Positions 46,655 through 56,597 of a stretch of DNA of 64,000 nucleotides are shown here, in pieces. The notes under the pieces were generated by a model. The model had not been told where the DNA came from. It did not search any database and saw only the letters and a list, made by a program, of their open reading frames with translations. Position 1 is the stretch's first letter; each line of letters opens with the position of its first letter. A program made the translations under genes and the position numbers. The DNA comes from Colwellia psychrerythraea (GTDB lineage Bacteria > Pseudomonadota > Gammaproteobacteria > Enterobacterales > Alteromonadaceae), in NCBI RefSeq assembly GCF_000764225.1, contig NZ_JQED01000005.1, forward strand, positions 477,390 to 541,389. The letters are read 5' to 3'.

Positions 46655-47362
46655 ATGACTCCAGAAAGATTAGAACGCATTAATACCATGTTAGATACTC
46701 GCCAGCCAGACTTAACCGTTTGCATGGAAGGTGTCCACAAAACCCATAACTTAGCGGCAGTAGTTCGAACCTGTGATGCTATCGGTGTTAGTGACGTACA
46801 TGCCGTTTGGAAAAGTGAAGAAGCAGAAGTACGTGGTGGTAGTGCTGCTGGAAGTCAAAACTGGATTGACGTGCATAGTCACCATAAAACAGCCGATGCC
46901 ATTGCTGCATTAAAAGCCCAAGGCATGCAAGTTCTGGTGACTAATTTATCAGAAACTGCCGTTGATTTTAGAGAAATAGATTACACCCTTCCAACGGCTA
47001 TTATTTTAGGCCAAGAAAAGTTTGGCGCATCTGATGTTGCGCTAGAGCTTGCTGATCAAGATATTGTTATTCCTATGGTTGGCATGGTGCAATCATTAAA
47101 TGTGTCTGTTGCTTGCTCTGTCGTGCTTTATGAAGCACAACGTCAGCGTGTTGCAGCAGGTATGTATAATAAACCTCGCCTAAGTCATGAACGTCGTCAA
47201 CGTACTTTGTTTGAAGGTGGTCATCCTATCTTTGCAGAGGCCTGCCAACGCAAGGGGTTACCTTACCCAGAGATTGATGAGGCAGGTCAAATTGTTGCTA
47301 ATGAAGAGTGGTGGCAAAAAATGCAAATGAATAAAAGTGCATGGCAACACATTGATGACTAA
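46655..47362 (+). CDS. trmH: tRNA (guanosine(18)-2'-O)-methyltransferase
   Basis: TrmH methylates the ribose of G18 in tRNA using S-adenosylmethionine. The 235-residue SPOUT-family protein opens with the family start PERLERINTMLDTRQPDLTV. It carries the early conserved asparagine in NLAAVVRTCDAIG and the C-terminal trefoil knot with LGQEKFGASD and MVQSLNVSVACSVVLYE. It is followed 17 bp later by recG, as in E. coli. Confidence 0.95.
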   Translation: MTPERLERINTMLDTRQPDLTVCMEGVHKTHNLAAVVRTCDAIGVSDVHAVWKSEEAEVRGGSAAGSQNWIDVHSHHKTADAIAALKAQGMQVLVTNLSETAVDFREIDYTLPTAIILGQEKFGASDVALELADQDIVIPMVGMVQSLNVSVACSVVLYEAQRQRVAAGMYNKPRLSHERRQRTLFEGGHPIFAEACQRKGLPYPEIDEAGQIVANEEWWQKMQMNKSAWQHIDD

Positions 47363-47379
47363 GCACTAGGAACTGCTAT

Positions 47380-49473
47380 ATGGCACTGGAAGCATTAAGT
47401 CGATTATCACAAGTTCCCCTGAGTACCCTCAAGGGTGTCGGACCTAGTTTAGCGGATAAACTAGAGAAAATTGGCTTAATATCAGTACAAGATATGCTTT
47501 TTCATCTGCCTTTACGCTACGAAGATAAAACACGAGTTACCACTGTACGTGACTTATTAGTGGGTACTTCAACCAATATTATTGGTGAAATAACTGATAA
47601 CCAAATCACTCACGGAAAACGCCGAATGTTGGTGGTTACTCTCCATGATGGTACTGGTAGTATCCAATTGTGCTTTTTCAGCTTCTCTGCCAGTCAAAAA
47701 AATAGCTTAGCTGTTGGCAAAACCATTCGCTGCTATGGTGAAGTAAAACGTGGGCCACGTGGTTACCAAATTGTTCACCCAGAGTATAAATCCCTTGATA
47801 ATGATATCGCATTAACAGCCGTTGAAGATACATTAACACCTGTTTATCCTAGTACCGATGGCCTGAGGCAAGTATCTCTTCGTAGCTTAACCGAGCAGTC
47901 CTTAATTCGATTACAGCGAGGGCAAGTAGAGGAGTTATTACCAGGGGATATTTTCAACGAGCAATATTCTTTGAGTGAAGCGTTAACTATTATTCATCGG
48001 CCGCCACCCGACGTATCAGTTGAACAATTAGAACAAGGCCGTCATCCTGCTCAACAAAGATTAATTAAAGAAGAGTTACTTGCTCACAATTTAAGCATGC
48101 TTAAACTCAGACAAAACAGTGATGTGCATGATGCAGTATCACTATTGGGTGATGATAAAATTAATCAAAATTTCTTAGCTTCATTACCTTTCTCCCCCAC
48201 GAATGCCCAAGCGCGCGTAGTCGATGAAATAAAAACTGATTTAGCAAAAGCCCAACCCATGATGCGTTTAGTTCAGGGCGATGTCGGCTCAGGAAAAACC
48301 TTAGTGGCAGCGCTGGCCGCTTTAACCGCCATTAGTCAGGGTTACCAAGTCGCATTGATGGCACCAACTGAGATTTTAGCCGAGCAGCATGCTATTAATT
48401 TTGCTAACTGGTTTGAACCACTTGATATTAATGTTGGCTGGCTCGCAGGTAAAACCAAAGCAAAAGCTAAACGACTCGCCCTTGAGCATATCGAAAGTGG
48501 TGAAATGCAAATGGTGATCGGCACACATGCCCTCTTTCAAGACGATGTGATCTTTAAAAACCTCGTCTTAGTGGTTATTGATGAACAGCATAAGTTTGGT
48601 GTGCATCAACGTCTGACATTACGTGAAAAAGGAATTTTCGAGAACAAATACCCTCATCAATTGATCATGACGGCAACCCCTATTCCGCGTACCTTAGCCA
48701 TGACTGCTTATGCTGATTTAGATACCTCCGTTATTGACGAACTTCCTCCGGGTCGCACCCCAATAAATACGGTGGCTTTACCCGACTTACGCCGCGGAGA
48801 TGTTATTGAACGGATACGCCAGGGTTGTGTCAACGATGGTCGACAAGCCTACTGGGTTTGCACCTTAATTGAAGAATCTGAAGTATTACAATGCCAAGCG
48901 GCTGAGGACACTGCGCTGTTATTGCAAGAGCAATTACCCGAATTAAAAGTGGGTTTAGTGCATGGCAGAATGAAGGCCATTGAAAAGCAGGAAATTATGG
49001 ACTCTTTCAAAGCAGGTGATTTACACCTACTCATTGCCACCACGGTAATTGAAGTGGGTGTGGATGTGCCTAATTCCAGTTTAATGGTTATCGAAAATCC
49101 AGAGCGTTTAGGCTTAGCGCAACTGCATCAATTACGTGGCCGAGTTGGTCGTGGCTCTGTCGCCTCTTTTTGCGTGTTATTGTATAAAGCGCCTTTGTCA
49201 AAAACAGCGACTAAGCGCTTAGCCGTGTTACGTGAGAGTAATGATGGTTTTGTCATTGCAGAAAAGGATCTTGAAATCCGTGGCGCCGGAGAATTGCTCG
49301 GTACCCGACAAACAGGGCTTGCACTGCTGAAAATTGCAGATCTAGTACGAGATGGTTACCTAATACCCGAAATAAAACAGCAGGCATACTTATTATCGCG
49401 CCAGCAACCTGAATGTGCCCAAGCGCTAATACAGCGATGGTTGGGCAACAAAGAACGCTACACTAACGCTTAA
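47380..49473 (+). CDS. recG: ATP-dependent DNA helicase RecG
   Basis: RecG remodels stalled replication forks and Holliday junctions. The 697-residue protein has the N-terminal wedge/OB domain (about 60-160), Walker A GDVGSGKT, Walker B/DEQH VIDEQHKFG, the motif III TATPIPRT and the C-terminal QLRGRVGRGS motif VI. A ribosome site AGGA precedes the ATG. It closes the gmk-recG series. Confidence 0.97.
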   Translation: MALEALSRLSQVPLSTLKGVGPSLADKLEKIGLISVQDMLFHLPLRYEDKTRVTTVRDLLVGTSTNIIGEITDNQITHGKRRMLVVTLHDGTGSIQLCFFSFSASQKNSLAVGKTIRCYGEVKRGPRGYQIVHPEYKSLDNDIALTAVEDTLTPVYPSTDGLRQVSLRSLTEQSLIRLQRGQVEELLPGDIFNEQYSLSEALTIIHRPPPDVSVEQLEQGRHPAQQRLIKEELLAHNLSMLKLRQNSDVHDAVSLLGDDKINQNFLASLPFSPTNAQARVVDEIKTDLAKAQPMMRLVQGDVGSGKTLVAALAALTAISQGYQVALMAPTEILAEQHAINFANWFEPLDINVGWLAGKTKAKAKRLALEHIESGEMQMVIGTHALFQDDVIFKNLVLVVIDEQHKFGVHQRLTLREKGIFENKYPHQLIMTATPIPRTLAMTAYADLDTSVIDELPPGRTPINTVALPDLRRGDVIERIRQGCVNDGRQAYWVCTLIEESEVLQCQAAEDTALLLQEQLPELKVGLVHGRMKAIEKQEIMDSFKAGDLHLLIATTVIEVGVDVPNSSLMVIENPERLGLAQLHQLRGRVGRGSVASFCVLLYKAPLSKTATKRLAVLRESNDGFVIAEKDLEIRGAGELLGTRQTGLALLKIADLVRDGYLIPEIKQQAYLLSRQQPECAQALIQRWLGNKERYTNA

Positions 49474-49508
49474 GAAAAGCACATAAGACAAAAACGATAA
49501 ACATAAAA

Positions 49509-49540
49509 AAACCACTCAACGCGTAAGCGTTTAGTGGTTT
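49509..49540 (-). terminator. Rho-independent terminator of polA
   Basis: Arms AAACCACT-C-AACGC and GCGTT-T-AGTGGTTT with a 4-nt loop; the minus strand runs on into T residues. It sits between the convergent recG and polA genes and may also slow recG transcription. Confidence 0.8.
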
Positions 49541-49583
49541 CTCTTTGCGGATATTCAGCGACTAGCTCAGGTCACCAAGAAAA

Positions 49584-52379
49584 TTAGTGCGCTTCATCCC
49601 AATTATCACCACTACCTGCCTCAGCAATTAACGGCACACTGAGCTCTACGGCATTATTCATTAACGTGACTAACTTCTGCGTGCTTTCTTCAACGATATC
49701 TTGATGAATTTCAAAGATAAGTTCATCGTGAACCTGCATGGTCATTTTAATGCGATCATCATTTTGTTCAAGTAACCACTGGTCTACCGCTAACATGGCC
49801 TTTTTAATTATATCTGCAGCGGTACCTTGCATTGGCGCATTGATTGCTGCCCGTTCAGCAGCTTTTTTACGCATACCATTTTTAGCATTAATATCAGGTA
49901 GATATAATCGACGTCCGAACAAGGTTTCAACAAAACCCTGCTCACTCGCTTGTTGACGAGTGTCTTCCATATACGTTAATACCCCAGGGTAACGTTGAAA
50001 ATACTTATCTTGATACTCTTGCGCTTGTTGGCGACCAATATGGAGTTGTTTGGCTAAACCAAATGCAGACATGCCGTAAATTAAACCAAAATTAATGGCC
50101 TTTGCACTGCGGCGCTGATCGGTAGTAACGTCATCAAGTTCAACGGCAAAAATTTCTGCTGCTGTTGCTCGATGGATATCTTTCCCTTCGCTAAAGGCGG
50201 TAACTAAGCCTTTATCATTCGACAGATGCGCCATGATACGTAATTCAATTTGAGAATAATCTATCGCAACTATTTTGTGATCTTTAGGTGCAATAAAGGC
50301 CTGACGAATTTTCCGTCCTTGCTCACTGCGAATTGGTATGTTCTGTAGGTTCGGATCGGTTGAAGATAAACGCCCAGTTGCCGTAACCGCTTGGTGGTAA
50401 GATGTATGTAAACGATTAGTTTTATCACTAACCATGAGAGGCAGCTTGTCAGTATAGGTCGACTTTAGTTTACTTAATCCTCGGTTTTCTAAAATAATCT
50501 TAGGTAAAGGGTAATCAAGTGCTAATTCCTGAAGCACCTCCTCTGCCGTAGACGGTGCACCTTTTGGTGTCTTTTTGATGACCGGGATTTTTAACTCTTC
50601 AAAAAGAATTTGCTGTAACTGCTTTGGTGATGACAGGTTAAAGCTTTTACCTGCTAAATTATGTGCTTCAATTTCTAGCTCAGCTAAGCGTTGTCCTATA
50701 CTTAAACTCTGATCGGCTAAAATATCACTGTCAATCAATACACCTGTTTGCTCCATACGAGCCAGAACAGGTAAAAGCGGCATTTCAATGTCATTGAAAA
50801 CACTTAACTGTGTGCTTGATTGCGCTAACGCAGGGAAAATAGCCTGATGTAATCGCAAGGTAATATCCGCATCTTCTGCGGCATAATGACCTGCTTTCTC
50901 AATATCAATTTGGTTAAAAGTCAGCTGTTTAGCACCTTTACCAGCAATATCTTCGAAATGCACGGTTTTATAATCAAGGTACTTCAGTGCTAATGCATCC
51001 ATATTATGGCGAGTCGCCACACTGTTATAACAATAAGACTCAATCATGGTATCAAATTCAATGCCTTGCAAGGCAATATCATACTGGCTCAGTACATTAG
51101 TATCATACTTAAGATTTTGTCCAATTTTTTTAATCTTAGTGCTTTCAAGTAACGGTTTTAATTGTGCTAACACCCAGTCTTTATCGAGCTGTTCTGGGGC
51201 ATCTTCATAATCATGGGTTAAAGGCACATAAGCTGCTTTTCCAAGTTCTATAGCAAACGACAAACCGACTAATTCAGCCTTCATATAATCAACACTAGTC
51301 GTTTCAGTATCGAAAGCAAATACTTCACTTTCTTGTAACTTTTTAAGCCACTGTTCAAAAAGTGATTTATCTAAAATAATATCATACTGGCTTTTTTCAA
51401 CGTCAACCGCTGCAATAACCGCTGCTTGTTCATTTTCTGAGTTACCAGATGCAGAGGTTTTGCTATTCGTGCTACTTATTTCATTCCCACCATTAGTTAA
51501 ATCGGCTAATAAGCGCTTTAATTCAAATTTTTGATACAGTTCAGTCAATGCTGGAATATCAGGCGCTTTCGGGCCCAATTCCGCGGCAGATTGCTCTAAT
51601 TCAACATCACATTTAATGGTAGCTAATCGATAAGACAATGGTAACTGCTCTAAAGCATCTCGAAGATTCTCACCAATTTTACCCTTCACTTTATCTGCAT
51701 TGGCGATAACCTGATCTAATGTGCCGTGTTCAGTTAACCACTTAACGGCGGTTTTAGGTCCGCACTTTACCACGCCAGGGATGTTATCAACTTTGTCGCC
51801 CATCAAAGCAAGGTAATCAATAATTTGGTCTGGTCGAACGCCAAATTTTTCACTAACCCCTGCAACATCCATTTCTACATCTGTCATGGTATTAATCAAA
51901 CGAACATGCTCAGTCACTAACTGCGCCATATCTTTATCGCCCGTCGAAATAACAGTTTCGATACCTAGTTCATCCGCTTGCTTTGCCAAGGTACCAATAA
52001 CATCATCCGCCTCAACGCCGGGAGTTACTATAAGGGGTAAGCCCATAGCAGTAATAATTTCATGCAAAGGAGCAATTTGACTACGTAAATCATCAGGCAT
52101 GGGGGGGCGATTTGCTTTGTACTCAGGGTACATATCATTACGAAAGGTTTTCCCTTTAGCATCGAAAATAGCGATTATATTGCCAGTAGGGTAGTCTTTT
52201 TTCAGACTTCTCAACATGTTCAGTACACCAGTGATAGCACCGGTCGGTTGACCATCTGCAGTTGAAAGTGCTTGCAAATAGGGTACGTGATAGGCTCGAA
52301 ATAAATACGATGAACCATCGACCAAAATTAAGGGAGATTTTGTGTTATCAGAGTCTTGAGTGGTTGCAGAAGTTGTCAT
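49584..52379 (-). CDS. polA: DNA polymerase I
   Basis: PolA removes RNA primers and fills gaps in lagging-strand synthesis and repair. The 931-residue protein has the 5'-3' exonuclease/FEN domain (ILVDGSSYLFRAYH; SDxDxxQL-like STGDKDMAQLV), a 3'-5' exonuclease domain with FAFDTETTSVDYM, and the polymerase domain with motif A AIDYSQIELRIMAHLS, motif B KAINFGLIYGMSAFG and motif C MQVHDELIFEI. The catalytic acids of all three parts are visible. It converges with recG. No Spot 42-like RNA gene is visible just downstream, where many relatives carry it. Confidence 0.97.
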   Translation of the reverse strand: MTTSATTQDSDNTKSPLILVDGSSYLFRAYHVPYLQALSTADGQPTGAITGVLNMLRSLKKDYPTGNIIAIFDAKGKTFRNDMYPEYKANRPPMPDDLRSQIAPLHEIITAMGLPLIVTPGVEADDVIGTLAKQADELGIETVISTGDKDMAQLVTEHVRLINTMTDVEMDVAGVSEKFGVRPDQIIDYLALMGDKVDNIPGVVKCGPKTAVKWLTEHGTLDQVIANADKVKGKIGENLRDALEQLPLSYRLATIKCDVELEQSAAELGPKAPDIPALTELYQKFELKRLLADLTNGGNEISSTNSKTSASGNSENEQAAVIAAVDVEKSQYDIILDKSLFEQWLKKLQESEVFAFDTETTSVDYMKAELVGLSFAIELGKAAYVPLTHDYEDAPEQLDKDWVLAQLKPLLESTKIKKIGQNLKYDTNVLSQYDIALQGIEFDTMIESYCYNSVATRHNMDALALKYLDYKTVHFEDIAGKGAKQLTFNQIDIEKAGHYAAEDADITLRLHQAIFPALAQSSTQLSVFNDIEMPLLPVLARMEQTGVLIDSDILADQSLSIGQRLAELEIEAHNLAGKSFNLSSPKQLQQILFEELKIPVIKKTPKGAPSTAEEVLQELALDYPLPKIILENRGLSKLKSTYTDKLPLMVSDKTNRLHTSYHQAVTATGRLSSTDPNLQNIPIRSEQGRKIRQAFIAPKDHKIVAIDYSQIELRIMAHLSNDKGLVTAFSEGKDIHRATAAEIFAVELDDVTTDQRRSAKAINFGLIYGMSAFGLAKQLHIGRQQAQEYQDKYFQRYPGVLTYMEDTRQQASEQGFVETLFGRRLYLPDINAKNGMRKKAAERAAINAPMQGTAADIIKKAMLAVDQWLLEQNDDRIKMTMQVHDELIFEIHQDIVEESTQKLVTLMNNAVELSVPLIAEAGSGDNWDEAH

Positions 52380-52478
52380 ATGAAATACGCGAAGCGACTA
52401 AATTAAGCTAAAGATGGCTAAGCATGCCACAAAGCGCAAGTAGGCTCCACTTTATCAGTACGCTTTCTTATTGCTGCT

Positions 52479-52633
52479 TGTGGATAACCTTGTGATCAAG
52501 TACGAAAAACAGCCAGAATTTTGCAGGTAGCAAATCTAGCTTTGTAGTTGTAGTTATTTGGATTCATTAAGAAAAAGCATGATATCTTTGCTTTTAAACT
52601 TGCAATGTTTTTATTTTAGTTATTTGTGGATAA
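52479..52633. promoter_or_regulatory. Two perfect DnaA boxes upstream of polA
   Basis: TGTGGATAA occurs at 52479-52487 and at 52625-52633; each is a perfect match to the R1 type DnaA box (TTATCCACA on the other strand). They lie 100 and 245 bp upstream of polA in an AT-rich gap (52380-53155) that has no gene I can support. DnaA control of polA is an inference. Confidence 0.5.
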
Positions 52634-52839
52634 ATTTATTACCCAGCTATACCGCAGCTGTATAAAAAATCAACTAAAGAAAATATCGAGGTAAGAGATT
52701 ATCAGAATTTGGCGTGATTACCAGCGCATTATTAAACTTTTTTTACCGATTTTTGACACTTTTAAATAACAAAAAAACATAAGCGAGTAAGGGCAATAGC
52801 TAGCAAGAGATCCACCAGTTGAGGAATTATTTCGACGGT

Positions 52840-52855
52840 GAAAATAATTATTTTC
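52840..52855. repeat. Perfect 16-bp palindrome in the polA-DUF4399 gap
   Basis: GAAAATAATTATTTTC is self-complementary and is flanked by CGG- and CCG-like bases. It could be a regulator site. Nothing else in the 52640-53080 stretch stands out. Confidence 0.4.
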
Positions 52856-53081
52856 CGATGACAAAATAGATTTCGTTTCCCCTATTATCCTAAGAAAAGA
52901 GTGCATCAATATTTTTATCAAAACGACTTGCTCAAAGTTTAATTTAATAATAAGAAGTATTCTTATTTAGCTAGATTAGTATTTTTGTTATATTTATTTC
53001 TGAAATATCATATGGCCGTGTCATTTTCCGGTTCTTATACTAAATAAAGTGATTCAATATTATTAGTGTTAACTCGAATCA

Positions 53082-53110
53082 TTGACAGTAAACTGGCCTC
53101 AAGCTATTTT
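53082..53110 (+). promoter_or_regulatory. Sigma-70 promoter of the DUF4399 gene
   Basis: A consensus -35 TTGACA is followed by 17 bases and TATTTT, 46 bp before the ATG. The spacing and -35 are ideal. Confidence 0.55.
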
Positions 53111-53155
53111 TGGTTCTACCTAACCTTATTTAATTAAAGATTAACGAGCACTATT

Positions 53156-53596
53156 ATGAAAAATTTTATTCAACTATCACTACTTACTTTGGCATTAAGC
53201 TCTGCATTACTAACCTCGAATCTAGTCAATGCTAATAATATGCCGCAATCAGAATCTCCAGCGAATGCCTCGGTGTATATTATTTCTCCCGCTGATGGTG
53301 CAACAGTAAAGGAAACATTTACGGTCACCTTTGGCTTAAAAGATATGGGTGTGTCTCCAGCGGGTATCGAGAAAAAACATACTGGCCATCATCATTTATT
53401 AATCGATAAAGACACACTTCCTGCCTTTGATATGCCTATGGGTGGCGATGTTCAGCACTTTGGCGGTGGACAAACACAAACAACGTTAACTTTGCCTAAA
53501 GGGCAGCATACATTACAACTTATTTTAGGTGATCATCATCATATTCCGCATAAACCTGCCGTTATTTCAAAAAAAATAACGATTACTGTAAAGTAG
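53156..53596 (+). CDS. Exported DUF4399 family protein
   Basis: This 146-residue protein has a signal peptide (KNFIQLSLLTLALSSALLTS, cut after NLVNA) and the DUF4399 domain, with its pattern IISPADGATVKETFTVTFGLKDMGVSPAG and the histidine-rich segment GHHHLLID, then LGDHHHIPH. The histidine clusters suggest metal binding, but the family's role is unknown to me. It has its own promoter upstream and is not part of an obvious operon. Confidence 0.88.
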   Translation: MKNFIQLSLLTLALSSALLTSNLVNANNMPQSESPANASVYIISPADGATVKETFTVTFGLKDMGVSPAGIEKKHTGHHHLLIDKDTLPAFDMPMGGDVQHFGGGQTQTTLTLPKGQHTLQLILGDHHHIPHKPAVISKKITITVK

Positions 53597-53858
53597 CATG
53601 CCACTTCGATTCGGTTGCTAATCTAACTGAAGGGTAGTTTTATCAGGATTTGCTAACATAGTAACTGTACGTATTGTTTATTACTGTTTACTTGCTAACA
53701 AGAAGTATGCAGTATATGCGCCTTGTAAACTTGCACCATGGAGTTTCCTAACAACGAATAACTTAAATAAGCAAACTCAGTATAATAAATAAGTTATTTG
53801 ATAGAAAAAACAAAAGATTTAATAATATGTGTGACTCAGTATTAATAAAGGATTATCA

Positions 53859-55046
53859 ATGAATTATATGCTATTGATTGCAACTCTGCTTCTCAACTTG
53901 CTTGTTTCTTCATGCGCAAGTATCACCAAACCACAACAAGATAAAGCTATTAATCAAGTATCTGAAGTTCCAATAAACTACAGTCTCTTTCCTAATATAG
54001 AAAACGAACAGTTAATTTCAGAAGATGTATTTTTTCTAACGCCGGCACAACAAAAAGAATTTCTTATCGCGGTTGATCAACATATTGCAAACGGCTTGGC
54101 CCCGCACAAGGCATTAAGTGAAGTGTTAGCAGAAAGATTAGCTAACTTCACCTACTACGGTGAAACTTATGATGCAACGACTGCGATTAGTTTAAACAAA
54201 GGTAACTGCATGAGCTTAGCGATTTTGACAACGGCTTACGCAAAATTACTAGGCCTTGATTTTTCGTATCGAAAAGTAAGCACTCTACCTGTATTTACTA
54301 AAAAAGATGATGTTATTTTGTCATCTTCACATGTACAAACAATAGTTTACGATCCCACTTTTATTAAAGATAAAAGTATATTATATCTATCAAGCCCTGC
54401 AGTAGTTATTGATTATTTCCCCAGTAAAAACCATCGCTCAGGTAGAAAATTTTCATTAGAAACCTTCCTCGCTATGTATTACAAAAATATTGCTGCCGAT
54501 GCCTTAGCAGATAAAAATTTAAATAAATCATTCTTATATGCAAATAAGGCTTATCAATTAGATACTGAAAATATTGAAACAATTAACCTGTTAGCTGTTA
54601 TTCACCGACGCTCAGGCGATCTACAAACAGCAGAGGCAATATATAAAACAGGCATGGACAAAGGACAAATTAATATAGCGCTATTAAGTAATTATATTAT
54701 GTTACTTAAGTCTCAGCAGCGTATGGGTGAAGTTAACACCTTGCAAGAAAAACTAAACCAACTGGATGACCCCGATCCTTATCAATGGTTAGGAGAGGCT
54801 TATACTGCAAAAAGTATTGGCAACATGAAACAAGCAGAAATTTACTTTAAGAAAGCTTTGGAAAAAGCACCATACCTCAACCAAGCATATATGGGGCTTT
54901 ACAAAATTTATGTCCAACAAAATAAACTAAGAAAGGCCCAAACAATGCTAGTGAAAGCATTAGAGTGGACCTATGAACTGGATGAAAGAAAACTATACAA
55001 ATATAAGCTGTATAATATTAAACACCACATAGCCGCCAACCATTAA
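53859..55046 (+). CDS. TPR lipoprotein with transglutaminase-like N-terminal domain
   Basis: A 395-residue lipoprotein: signal and lipobox LNLLVSSC at Cys about 19. The first half resembles the transglutaminase-like/SirB1 type fold with a possible Cys-His-Asp set: GNCMSLAIL, SSHVQTIVYD. Two or three TPR-type helical repeats follow (AYQLDTENIETINLLAVIHRR, then ADPYQWLGEAYT-like, then KALEKAPYLNQAYMGLYKIY). AAGGA precedes the ATG. Such proteins often act as scaffolds in the periplasm. The partner is unknown. It converges with gorA. Confidence 0.85.
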   Translation: MNYMLLIATLLLNLLVSSCASITKPQQDKAINQVSEVPINYSLFPNIENEQLISEDVFFLTPAQQKEFLIAVDQHIANGLAPHKALSEVLAERLANFTYYGETYDATTAISLNKGNCMSLAILTTAYAKLLGLDFSYRKVSTLPVFTKKDDVILSSSHVQTIVYDPTFIKDKSILYLSSPAVVIDYFPSKNHRSGRKFSLETFLAMYYKNIAADALADKNLNKSFLYANKAYQLDTENIETINLLAVIHRRSGDLQTAEAIYKTGMDKGQINIALLSNYIMLLKSQQRMGEVNTLQEKLNQLDDPDPYQWLGEAYTAKSIGNMKQAEIYFKKALEKAPYLNQAYMGLYKIYVQQNKLRKAQTMLVKALEWTYELDERKLYKYKLYNIKHHIAANH

Positions 55047-55076
55047 CGGCATAATCATCAGCCTGTAATCTTGCCG

Positions 55077-56453
55077 CTAAAGTGTCACAAACTCTTCTGC
55101 CGACGTGGGATGAATAGCAATGGTATTATCAAAGTCGGCTTTTGTTGCACCCATTTTCATTGCCACAGCAAACCCTTGCAATAACTCATCACTACCAAAA
55201 CCAATGCTATGTAAACCAACAACCTTCTCTGCACTACCAGCACAAATTAACTTCATTCGTGTAGGATCGCGATGCTCTTCTGTGATAGCTTGATAAAGAG
55301 CCGTGAATTGTGATTTATAAACGGTAATATTGTCCTCACCGTATTGTGCAATGGCTTCCTCTTCAGTTAAGCCAACAGTACCAATGACAGGATGGCTAAA
55401 GACAACGGTAGCAATGCCTGAGTAATCTAAATGCTCTTCTGGTTTATTATTAAATAGACGTTCACATAAACGACGACCTGCAGCAACAGCAACAGGCGTT
55501 AATTGTGCGCGGCCTGTGTTATCACCTACGGCATATATGCCGTCAACATTGGTATTTTGATACTTATCTGTTTCGATAAAACCGCGATCATTGGTAACAA
55601 CACCCGTGGCAGCCAGGTTAATATTATCTGTCGCTGGCTCTCGACCAATTGCCCAGACCAAGGTGTCAACGGGTCCAATGCTTTTGCCATTAGTTAGATG
55701 AACAATTAATGTGCCGTCTACTAATTTTTCAATACGCTCTGGCGTACTATGATTATGTAATGTCGGACCATGTTTTGCCATTTGCTCAACTAAGGTATCA
55801 CTCAGCATGTTATCAAAACCGCGCAAAGGTTTTTCTTTACGCACTAGTAAGTGAGATTTTGTACCTAAAGCATGAAAAACACCTGCTAATTCAACCGCGA
55901 TATAACCAGCGCCAACGACAGCAACACTCTTTGGTTGCTCCGTTAAAGCAAAGAAACCATCAGAATCGATACCGTATTCGGCACCTTCAATATTAGGAAG
56001 CGTAGGGCGTCCGCCCGTAGCAATGGTAATATGATCAGCAGTGATTAACTCACCATTTACTTCAACGGTATTTTTATCAACAAATTTAGCAAAACCATCA
56101 ATAACCGTTACTTCATTAGCATCAAAACCACGCTGATAAGCCGCATGTATACGTTCAATATAGGCTTCTCGGTTTGCAACTAATTTTGCCCAATCAAACT
56201 GAGGGCTGCCTTGAGATAAATATTGTGCAAAACCATAATCACTCGCATATTTCAATGCATCAGATATCTGTCCGGCATACCACATTGCTTTTTTAGGTAC
56301 ACAACCAACATTTACGCATGTACCACCAATATATTTGGCCTCAATAACAGCTGCTTTTTTACCTAATTTTGCCGCACGGTTAGCTGATGCTATACCACCA
56401 CTTCCACCGCCAATAGCAAGATAATCAAAATGTTGTGTCATAGTTTCACTCAT
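55077..56453 (-). CDS. gorA: Glutathione-disulfide reductase
   Basis: GorA reduces oxidised glutathione with NADPH in the cytoplasm. The 458-residue flavoprotein has the FAD loop [13 protein letters not shown], the redox disulfide [13 protein letters not shown], the NADPH loop [14 protein letters not shown] and the C-terminal dimer-interface histidine region [13 protein letters not shown]. Two ATGs are in frame: 56453 and 56441; the latter begins [12 protein letters not shown], which matches E. coli. I keep the longer form. A remnant ATACCC-type repeat end lies upstream. Confidence 0.95.
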   Translation of the reverse strand: MSETMTQHFDYLAIGGGSGGIASANRAAKLGKKAAVIEAKYIGGTCVNVGCVPKKAMWYAGQISDALKYASDYGFAQYLSQGSPQFDWAKLVANREAYIERIHAAYQRGFDANEVTVIDGFAKFVDKNTVEVNGELITADHITIATGGRPTLPNIEGAEYGIDSDGFFALTEQPKSVAVVGAGYIAVELAGVFHALGTKSHLLVRKEKPLRGFDNMLSDTLVEQMAKHGPTLHNHSTPERIEKLVDGTLIVHLTNGKSIGPVDTLVWAIGREPATDNINLAATGVVTNDRGFIETDKYQNTNVDGIYAVGDNTGRAQLTPVAVAAGRRLCERLFNNKPEEHLDYSGIATVVFSHPVIGTVGLTEEEAIAQYGEDNITVYKSQFTALYQAITEEHRDPTRMKLICAGSAEKVVGLHSIGFGSDELLQGFAVAMKMGATKADFDNTIAIHPTSAEEFVTL

Positions 56454-56479
56454 TAGTTAATGTATTGTTTACAGCCATG

Positions 56480-56508
56480 ATACTTCAAAATTCGAGTTCA
56501 TGGGTATA
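56480..56508. repeat. Short remnant resembling the ends of the 46289-46553 element
   Basis: ATACTTCAAAAT and CATGGGTAT occur together in a 29-bp block upstream of gorA, matching parts of the element's left end. It could be a relic or chance. Confidence 0.3.
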
Positions 56509-56597
56509 AATAGAATGTGGGCGCAAATGACACTTTATTCAAGTATCACAAATAATATTAATAACATTTTCAGGAATTAGCGCCTGCATTTATTGGA

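Noticed and set aside
49474-49583. Spot 42 (spf) RNA downstream of polA
   Set aside because: The gap is only about 110 bp and holds just the terminator; no promoter or conserved Spot 42 sequence is visible.
52718-52921. 67-codon reading frame on the minus strand in the polA-DUF4399 gap
   Set aside because: The region is AT-rich with irregular composition, there is no ribosome site, and the product resembles nothing.
52380-53155. Replication origin in the polA upstream gap
   Set aside because: Two DnaA boxes in an AT-rich stretch are too few, and the usual origin neighbours (dnaA, mnmG) are absent.
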